Of a DNA stretch of 8,720 bases, positions 1-8,100 are shown piece after piece. The translations under genes and the position numbers were made by a program. The notes under the pieces were generated by a model. It had not been told where the DNA came from. It saw only the letters and a program-made list of their open reading frames with translations, and did not search any database. Source of the DNA: Ruminococcus sp. UBA3767. Lineage in GTDB: Bacteria > Bacillota > Clostridia > Oscillospirales > Ruminococcaceae. Positions within the stretch are counted from its first letter, which is position 1; each line of letters begins with the position of its first letter. Location: assembly GCA_002371625.1 (NCBI GenBank), contig DFFV01000110.1, positions 1 through 8,720 of the forward strand, in the 5' to 3' direction.

Positions 1-342
1 TATCTGTTAGAATTAGGGAAAAAGATATGTTCGTCTGCTAATACAAGCGGAAAGCATAATAATGATTATATGGATATTATCAGTGATGTCAATTATAATA
101 AGATAACATATAGTAATCTCTTTCCTATGGAGTTAGCAAATAAATGTGATTATTCCATAACCGAGACTGATGTTTTAAGCAAAAACAATAAAGCTATTTT
201 TTTCTGTCGAGATAGGTTTGCAGGCTTTGATGCAGACGGCAAAAAGGTATTTGGCGGCGAAAACTCATCTTTTCCGTTGAGACTCTATTTTGAAAAAGAA
301 AATGGAAAATGGAAAGTGAAACATGTTAGCGTCCCGCTTTAA
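1..342 (+). CDS. C-terminal part of an unrecognised small protein (5' end outside window)
   Basis: The frame is open from the first base and ends at TAA (340-342), giving 113 residues of a protein whose start lies upstream. The Met codon at 70 has no Shine-Dalgarno sequence before it and the same frame is already open ahead of it, so it is most likely an internal residue and not the start. The visible part is soluble-looking, with no membrane segment. It is polar and rich in Asn, Lys and aromatic residues, and ends in a beta-strand-like tail (PLRLYFEKENGKWKVKHVSV). A tail of the form 'ENGKWKV' is common at the end of small NTF2-like or lipoprotein-type domains, but this is only a resemblance and I do not recognise the family. 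Its base composition (about one third GC) is clearly lower than that of the NRPS gene downstream. A terminator follows directly, so it is probably not co-transcribed with the NRPS and its function gives no clue to that pathway. Confidence 0.75.
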   Translation, partial: YLLELGKKICSSANTSGKHNNDYMDIISDVNYNKITYSNLFPMELANKCDYSITETDVLSKNNKAIFFCRDRFAGFDADGKKVFGGENSSFPLRLYFEKENGKWKVKHVSVPL

Positions 343-360
343 TTGACAACACAAATTAAC

Positions 361-397
361 AAAGAGGCTCATCACAGCAAATGTGAGAGCCTCTTTT
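361..397 (+). terminator. Intrinsic terminator after the upstream gene
   Basis: AAAGAGGCTC (361-370) pairs perfectly with GAGCCTCTTT (387-396). After a single bulged A (371), the helix continues with TCACA (372-376) against TGTGA (382-386), closing a five-base GCAAA loop. The T run at the 3' side is short (four Ts, 394-397, three of them within the stem), so termination may be moderate. The stem lies 19 bases after the stop codon of the upstream gene and well before the NRPS promoter. This supports separate transcription units. Confidence 0.8.
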
Positions 398-454
398 GAC
401 GTTTGCAGGGTGTATATGCTCTTACAATGTGAACTTTTTTGTTACCGAAAAGTG

Positions 455-483
455 TTGAAAACAACAGCAATTTATGGTATAAT
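455..483 (+). promoter_or_regulatory. Sigma-A-type promoter with extended -10, driving the NRPS
   Basis: TTGAAA (455-460) is a five-of-six match to the -35 consensus. A 17-base spacer separates it from a perfect TATAAT -10 box (478-483), which is preceded by TG at 475-476 and so makes an extended -10. Transcription should begin around 489-492, leaving a leader of only about 30 bases before the GTG start. That is too short for a riboswitch or attenuator. A near-consensus vegetative promoter implies that any control would come from a repressor or from global regulators. The bases just downstream (481-502) form an AT-rich imperfect palindrome that could hold an operator, although AT-richness alone could explain it. 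Confidence 0.8.
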
Positions 484-505
484 TACATTATATATTATAA
501 TTGAA

Positions 506-511
506 AAGGAG
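506..511 (+). promoter_or_regulatory. Shine-Dalgarno AAGGAG that fixes the GTG start at 519
   Basis: AAGGAG is followed by seven bases and then GTG at 519, which is ideal spacing. The same frame has a TTG at 513, which would be only one base from the Shine-Dalgarno sequence, and another at 501, upstream of it. An in-frame TAA at 480 closes the frame further up. GTG at 519 is therefore the best start, and translation from it begins just ahead of the normal N-terminal edge of an adenylation domain. Confidence 0.85.
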
Positions 512-518
512 CTTGATT

Positions 519-2171
519 GTGGAAAACTTTGTTCAGAGATTTGCATTTGTAGTTGGTAACACGCCCGAGAAGACCGCACTTGTTTGCGGTGACGACCGTC
601 TTACTTATCGCCGGCTTGACGAGTTAAGCTCAAAAATAGCTGCAAGGCTGATGCGAAACGGCGCCGAAAAAGAAAAGATATATCCTATCGTGCTTGAACG
701 CAGCAATATGTATATCGCCGCAATTATCGGCGTGCTCAAATCGGGTGCGGCGTATTCGCCTTTGTCGGTGGGGTATCCAAAGGACAGAGTCGATTATATC
801 AAAAAGGACAGCGGTGCTGACCTTATCATTGACAATGACTTTCTTGAAGGCATCAATGACGAGCAGCTTCCGACAGCTCTGCCCGAAATATCAATGCAGG
901 ACGCTGCCGTTGCGATCTATACCTCGGGTTCAACAGGCAACCCAAAGGGAATAATCCACGACCACTTTTCGTTCACAAGCACTATCGTAAGGCAGCTTAA
1001 GGTCGGCTGCGGCGCTGATGACGTACAAATGAGCGTTACTCCGTTCAGCTTTGCAATATCATCCTGCGATATACTCACAAGTCTGTGGGCAGGTGCGCAG
1101 ATACACATTCTGACCGATGAGCAAAGAAAAGACATCTCATTTATTGATGAATATATAGACTCTCACGGCATAACCTCCTCCGTTATAAGTCCGCAGCTGC
1201 TCAAAAGGCTTCCCGTAAGAAAGAGCACTCTGCGGCTGATAAACAGCGGCGGAGAGCGCATAAGCGGTGCATACAGCCCGTACACTGCCATAAAGAACGC
1301 CTACGGTCTGAGCGAGCTGCTGAGCATAGCACTTTCGTTCGAGCTGGACAGAGCTTATGATAACACTCCGATAGGAAAACCGCTGGACGGCTATAAGGCA
1401 TACCTGCTGGACAAAAACGGAGAGCAGGTCGCTGACGGTGAGGAGGGTGAGCTTTGCATAAGCGGAACTATGGCAAGGGGATATATAAACCTGCCAGAGC
1501 TTACAGCAAAAGTTTTCACCGATAACCCGTTCAGCACGGACGACACTGATAAAAGGCTTCTGCACACGGGCGACATAGCCAAAAAGGACGAAAACGGAAA
1601 TATCGTCTATGTAAACCGCAAGGACTGGATGGTAAAGGTCAACGGTCAGCGTGTTGAAATGGGTGAGGTCGAGGTTATCCTTTCAAGGATAGAGGGGGTG
1701 ACCAACGCCGTAGTCAAGAGCTTTACAGACGACAACGGGCAGACATATATCTGCGGTTATTACACGGCACAGCAAAAGCTGTCCGACAAGCAGATAAGAG
1801 CGGAGCTTGCAAAGTCGCTGCCCTCGTATATGATACCAAGATTTATCGTTAAGGTCGATGAGTTTCCGCTTACGCCCAACGGCAAGCTGGACAGAAAGGC
1901 GCTGCAGGCACCGAAAGCCGAGGACTTTGCGATAGAATACAGAGCTGCGCAGACCGAGGAGGAAAAGCTGGTCTGCAAGGCTTTTGAGGATCTGCTGGGG
2001 CTTGAAAGAGTCGGCGTGGACGATGACTTTTTTGCACTTGGCGGTGACTCGATAAAGAGCGTTATGCTTCAGGAGCAGCTGTCGGGTTACAGCGTTTCGG
2101 CTAAGCAGATATTTGAAAAAAGAACGCCGTGCGAGATAGCAAAGTGCCTTTCCAAAGAGGAAAAGATCGAG
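519..2171 (+). other. NRPS loading module: unusual adenylation domain A1 plus carrier T1
   Basis: Residues 1-470 are an adenylation domain and about 475-550 a carrier. Residues for ATP binding and catalysis are present: TSGSTG 135-140, TGD 350-352, Lys456 in NGKLDR. The substrate side is atypical. Aligning FSFAISSC by eye with FDASVW of GrsA places Ala179 at the position of Asp235, which normally holds the alpha-amino group. The pocket code by this alignment is A-I-C-V-I-S-A-S-I-K. The A5 motif is NAYGLSE (260-266) instead of NxYGPTE. The A8 motif reads NRKDWMVKVNGQRVE (from 366) where most have GRxDxQVKIRGxRIE. In known A domains, loss of Asp235 goes with aryl, keto, fatty or beta-amino acid substrates, so a non-alpha-amino starter is the likely reading. 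The carrier has a canonical LGGDS with Ser511. No ketoreductase, methyltransferase or other editing domain is inserted. Confidence 0.85.
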
Positions 2172-5100
2172 TTCGTTTTTGAACACAAGGACGCTTACCC
2201 GATGACAGATCCACAGCTGGGTATCTATCTTGCGAACATACATGATACTGCCAGCCTTGAATACAACAACCCTGCAAGTATGTTCTTTGAAAAGGACATG
2301 GGCATAGATGCGCACAAGCTCGCAGATGCCGTAAAACAAACCGCAGAGCTTTATCCTTTCATGAAGGTCTGTGCAAGGATCATAGGTACCGTTCCGTGTA
2401 TCGTGCCTGTGAGCGATATGCAGATAGTTGTTCCTGTTATACAAACTCAGCAGACGGACATTGATGAGCTGTGCCGTGAATTTGTAAAGCCGTTTGACCT
2501 TGAAAACGGTCCGCTTTTCAGATTTGCCGTGTATGAAACACCTGACGGTGTGGTGTATTTCAGTGACATTCATCACCTTATCACCGACGGAACATCCGAG
2601 TCGCTGTTTGTGAAAAACCTTGCACGCATATACAATGGCAAAGCACCTGAAAAGGAGCTTGTAAACAGCTTTATGGTAAGCACTTACGAGCAGAAGCTGA
2701 AGCAAAGCAGCAGGTTTGATGAGTGCAAAAAGTTCTTTGATGATATGCTTTCGGGTATTGAGGTCGATTCCAACATAATTCCCGATGAGATAGAAGCTGC
2801 GCCCGAGAAAAACGGCGGTATCATCAGGTACGATATCGCTGAGTATGCCGATGCATCGCAGATAGGCGAATTCTGCAAAAAGCTCGGTATCACCGAAAAC
2901 ACACTGTTCCTCGGTGCGTTCTCTTATGCTCTTTCCAAGCAGTCGGGGCAGGAGCTTGCTTTGCTGTGCGCAGTTGAAAACGGCAGACATCTGCCTGAGC
3001 TGAAAAACACCTTTGGCATGCTCGTTCACACCCTGCCGCTTTGCATAAAAACAGATGATGATGAAGACGTGAGCAGTTATCTTTCAAGGGTGCAGAACAC
3101 GCTTTTTGAAAGCCTTGACCACGACCTTGTTTCGATAGTTCAGCTTGCGGGCGAATATGATGTGAACTCGGATATACTTTTCGTGTATCAGGGGGAGATG
3201 TTCGCAGGAGTTGACTTCGGCGGAAAAACTATAACACGGCGTATGCACAAAACAGGTGATGCAATGGCTAAGCTGTCACTTGATGTTTTCAAGCTCGGCG
3301 GAAGCTATACGCTTTCATTTGAGTACAGAAAGGATCTTTACCTTGAACAGACGATAGACAACTTTGCCCGTATGTATATAAACATCATAAAGGGTATGAC
3401 CGAATGCGGCAGGCTGTGTGAGATAGCGCTTTGCACCGAGCGTGAAAAAGATTTTTACCGCAGGGCGAATGACAACAAGGTCAGCTTTGACCGCAGCCTT
3501 ACCCTTGTTGACCTTTTCAGAAAACAGGCAGGTGCGCACCCCGATAACATCGCTGTCTGCTTTAAGGACAAGAGCCTTACCTACTCGCAGCTTGACCGTT
3601 ACAGTGAGAACCTCGCAAAGCTGCTTGCAAGAAACGGCGTGGGAAAAGAGCAGCCTGTGGGTATAATGGTAAAGCGCTGCGAGCTGTTCCCGATATGCAC
3701 CCTTGCCGTTTTGAAGGCAGGCGGTGCGTGCCAGCCGCTTGACAGCAATTATCCTCAGGACAGGCTTGAATTTATGCTTGAGGATTCAAAGGCACAGGTG
3801 GTCATCGCAGACGATGAGCTTGCAGGCCTGATACCTGATTACAAGGGCACGGTCATATCGGCAAATAATATTTACAGCTTGCCCGAGGATAGCGTCACGC
3901 TGCTTGACGAGCCTGATGCGCATACACTGTTTGCGCTTATCTATACATCGGGTTCAACGGGAAAGCCAAAGGGCTGTATGCTTGAGCACGCAAATCTTGT
4001 GAATTTCTGCATATCCTTCTGCGAGCGCTTCGGCGTGACCGACAAGGACAGATTTGCCGCTTATGGTGCGTTCGGATTTGACGCTTCGATGCAGGATCTT
4101 TATCCTGCGCTTACAAGCGGTGCAGCTGTGTATATAGTTCCCGAGGAAACAAGGCTTGACCTTGTCGGGCTGAACGAATTTGTGATCGGCAATAAGATAA
4201 CGATGATGGACTGCACTACCCAGCTCGGCAGGCAGTATATCACTGCATATCCGCAAAGCCCTTATATGAGGACATTCACCGTTGGCGGAGAAAAGCTCGT
4301 GCCTTGCCGTCCGCCGCAGTTTGATTTTGTCAACACCTACGGCCCTACCGAGTGTACGATATATGTCAGCGATTACAAGGTAGACAGGCAGTATGAGAGC
4401 GTTCCTATCGGAAAGAGCTTTGGCAACTGCGATATTTATATCCTTGACAATTCGGGCAGGCTGCTGCCTCCGGGTGCTGTCGGTGAGCTTGTTATTTCGG
4501 GCTATCCTGTGACAAGGGGCTACCTCGGCCGTGATGAGCTGACCAAAGAAAAATTTATCGACAACAATATCTTCACTATCGAGGGATACGAAAAGATGTA
4601 TCTCACGGGAGATGTCTGCCGCTATCTTTCAAACGGAAATATCCAGTTTGTCGGAAGACGTGACGAGCAGGTCAAGATAAGGGGCTTCCGTATCGAGCTG
4701 ACGGAAATAGAAAGACGCATAAGAGAATATGACGGTATAACCGATGCAAGCGTTATCGCTGCGGAGCTTCCAAGCGGCGGCAAGGCTGTAGTCGCTTATG
4801 TCGTTTCGCCGGGCAAAGTAGATGCTTCGGCACTGGGAAGATTTATTTCCGAGGAGCTTCCAAGCTATATGGTGCCGTCTGTAACGATGCAGATAGACAG
4901 TATACCTATAACCCCGAACGGCAAGGTGGATAAGAGAAAGCTGCCAAAGCCGGCTATCCAAAGCAGCGAGAGCGAGCAGTCACGGCAGCTCAATTCGCTT
5001 GAAAAGGCACTGTGCGGCATGGTCGGTGAGATAACAGGCTTTGAGTGTTCAAGCATCAGCGAAAGCCTTATCTCGCTTGGCCTTACCTCGCTGACAACGA

Positions 5101-8100
5101 TAATGCTTGCAGCAAAGCTGTATGATAAATACGGCTTGAAGGTCGGCGTTACCGAGCTTATGGACGAGAGCTGCACGCTGATGACGGTGGAGGAGCTTAT
5201 AATCGACAGGCTTCTCACTTCGGACAAAGACCGCAGCAATGAAATACAGAAAGGCTCTCTTGAAACTGCACCGCTTTGCGCACAGCAGATGGGTGTATAC
5301 ATCGACAGTATGAAGCACCCCGATTCGCTGATATTCAATATCCCGATAAGCTATACATTTGCGCCGAACACCGACACAGCTAAGCTGAAAAGCTCGCTTG
5401 ACAAGCTGATAGATGCAACCCCTGTGCTGTGGTCAAAAATTACGCTTGACGGGACAAAGTATATCCAGTCACCGATAGCTGATTTTGTTTCTGATGTGCA
5501 GGTCACCGCTGTTGAAGACGATGAGCTTGCACAGTACATGACCGGTTTTGTAAAGCCGTTCAGCCTTAATAAAGGTCCGCTTTTCAGAGCGCAGATATTA
5601 AAGACAAAAACCGGCGTTGTACTGCTGTTTGATGTTCACCATATCATAATGGACGGACTTTCGCTGTCCATATTTATGCGCAAGCTCGCTGAGATCTACG
5701 AAAACGGCACCGAGCCTGAAACAGACCGCTCCTACTATGAGTATATCGCCGAGCAAACAGCCCTTGAAAAAAGTGAAAATGCAGGTGCGGCAAAGCAGTA
5801 TTATAAAGCGCTGTTTGAAGATTATGAAAATGCAAGCGACATTACGCCCGACCTCAATTCCGACGCAGAGCTTGGAAGCCTTGGCGAAGCGACATACCTT
5901 GTTGACAGAGCGGCCGCTGAGAGCTTCTGCCGTGAAAACGGGGTAACACCTGCGGCGCTTTTCCTTGCTGCCTCGCAGTATGCCGTCAGCCGATTCACAG
6001 GCGACAGGCAGGTGTATATGTCGATGATCTCCGGAGCAAGACAGGATGTAAAGTATTTTGACTCGGTAGGAATGTTCGTAAAGACCTTGCCTGTACACGC
6101 AGCGATAGATACTCAGAGGACTGCGCTGCGCTTCGTTGCAGATACAGCCGCAGCGATGACCGCCGCACAGAGAAACAGCGTTTACCCGTTCATAAAGCTC
6201 TCTGATAAGTACGGCTTTGCTTCAAAAATAAACTATGCCTGCCAGCTGGGCGTTGATGAAAAAATAACACTTGAGGGTAAGGCAGTCTGCGAGCAGGTGA
6301 TACTTCCGCCTGCGCCTAAGTTCAGCCTGTCTGTTCACATCGAGGAAAGCGGCGAGGGAAAGATAGCTGTAACGGTTCAGTACAATACTGCATTGTACAG
6401 CGAAAAGCTCGCAGGCATGATATCAAGTGCGATAGGCCGCACAGCTGAGAATATCATCGCAGAGCCGACACAGAAGCTGTGCGGTATAAGCATGATAACC
6501 GATGAGGAAAAACAGCGCCTTGCAGCATTTGCCTGCACGGGCAAAAAAGATATACCTATCAGGCTGTTCCATAAGCTGTTTGAGGCACAGGCACAAAAGC
6601 ACCCCGAAAGGACTGCGCTCATTGCCTGCGATGCAAGCTATACCTACGCTCAGCTTGACAAAGTGATGAACGCAGCAGCAGGCGGACTTGCTGCACTCGG
6701 AGTGAGCCGTGGCGACAGGGTCGCAATACTTCTGCCAAGAACGAGCAGGCAGATTATAGCTATGTATGCCGTGCTCAAAGCAGGCGGCGCATACATACCC
6801 TGCGATCCCGAATATCCGCAGGAACGCATTGCATATATCCTTGAAAACAGCGGTGCAAAATATATCATCACAGATTCTCCCAAGGGCTATGAGAACGAAA
6901 TAAATATCGAGGAGCTTATCAAGTGCGAAAACACACAGCTCCCGGACAGCAGCGTTACGCCCGATGACACAGCTTATCTTATCTATACCTCAGGCTCAAC
7001 GGGAAGACCCAAGGGCGTTGCGGTCAGCCACGGCTCTATCGCAAATTATCTCACGCCTTTTGAAGAAAACATACATATAAACGCTATGGCAAAAGAGGGC
7101 AGCGTTTACGTTTCTGTTACGACGGTATCGTTTGATATGTCCCTAAAGGAAACTGCCGCAGCGCTTTGCAGCGGACTCACGCTCGTGCTTGCTGATGAAG
7201 CACAGACCAAGGACCCGCAGCTTTTGTGCGCCCTGTTTGAGAAAACACACGCAGATGTTTTCAATGCCACACCGTCAAGGCTTGAACAGTATATGCTGCT
7301 TGACAACTTCAGAAAGGTGCTTGCAAACTGCCGCATCATAATGTGCGGAGGAGAAAAGTATTCGCCAAAGCTGCTCAGTGAGCTTAAAACAGTAACAAAG
7401 GCAAGGATATTCAACACCTACGGACCGACCGAGATAACCGTTTCCTGCAATGCAAAGGAGCTTACCGATCAGAGCGAGATCTGCGTAGGAAAGCCGCTGC
7501 TGAATGTAAACGAGTATATCGTCGATCCCGACGGGAACCTGCTGCCTCAGGGTGCGGTGGGAGAATTGTATGTCGGCGGTGCAGGTGTAGCAAAGGGCTA
7601 CCTTAACGCCCCCGAGCTAACTGCAAAGAGCTTTGCGGAATTTGGCGGCGAAAGGATATACAAAACGGGCGACCGTGCACGCTGGACGGAAAACGGCGAC
7701 ATAGCTATCCTTGGAAGGAACGACGATCAGGTCAAGCTCAGAGGGCTGAGGATAGAGCTTGGCGAGGTTGAAAAATCTATCCTGTCGCTTGAAGGCGTAA
7801 AGCAGGCTGTGGCGATCATAGGGAAGATCAACTCGGCAGAGCATCTTTGTGCATACTACTGCGCCGACAGCAGCATAACGCCGGAGATCGTGCGTGAGCA
7901 TATCTCAAAAAGACTTGCCGCATACATGATACCTTCATGCCTGATAAGAATGGACTCGATGCCGCAGACACCGAACGGAAAGACCGATGTGCGCCGCCTT
8001 CCCGAGCCGTATCTTTCATTTGTTTCGGAATTAAGTGAGCCTGAAAACGAAACAGAAAAGCTGCTGTGTGATATTTTCGCACAGGTGCTTGGTATGGATA

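Noticed and set aside
70..342. A complete 90-residue gene starting at ATG 70
   Set aside because: The frame is open from base 1 and there is no Shine-Dalgarno sequence before the ATG, so it is more likely the end of a longer protein.
398..518. Possible riboswitch or small RNA in the gap before the NRPS
   Set aside because: Apart from the terminator, promoter and ribosome binding site, no stable hairpin or known RNA motif is visible. The predicted leader of about 30 bases is too short for a riboswitch.
694..954. Short plus-strand open frames overlapping the NRPS (694-954, 3442-3666, 5737-5946)
   Set aside because: They are out-of-frame shadows of A1, the C-A2 junction and the second C domain, with low-complexity translations and no sign of independent genes.
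1683..3029. 448-codon open frame on the minus strand inside the NRPS
   Set aside because: It lies wholly opposite the NRPS carrier and condensation coding sequence. Its translation is Cys-, Leu- and Arg-rich without recognisable domains, as expected of the antisense of this codon usage. The other minus-strand frames across 917-8716 are rejected for the same reason.
5259..5700. An epimerisation or heterocyclisation domain in place of the second condensation domain
   Set aside because: The motif is HHIIMDG followed by a full condensation-type body and then an A domain. The DxxxxDxxS signature of heterocyclisation is absent, and an epimerase would follow a carrier without a new A domain after it.
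921..7011. Near-identical short repeats such as tctatac[ac]tc[ag]gg[tc]tcaac at about 915, 3939 and 6981
   Set aside because: These encode the A3 core motif (YTSGSTG) of the three adenylation domains. They reflect domain duplication and are not a mobile or regulatory repeat.
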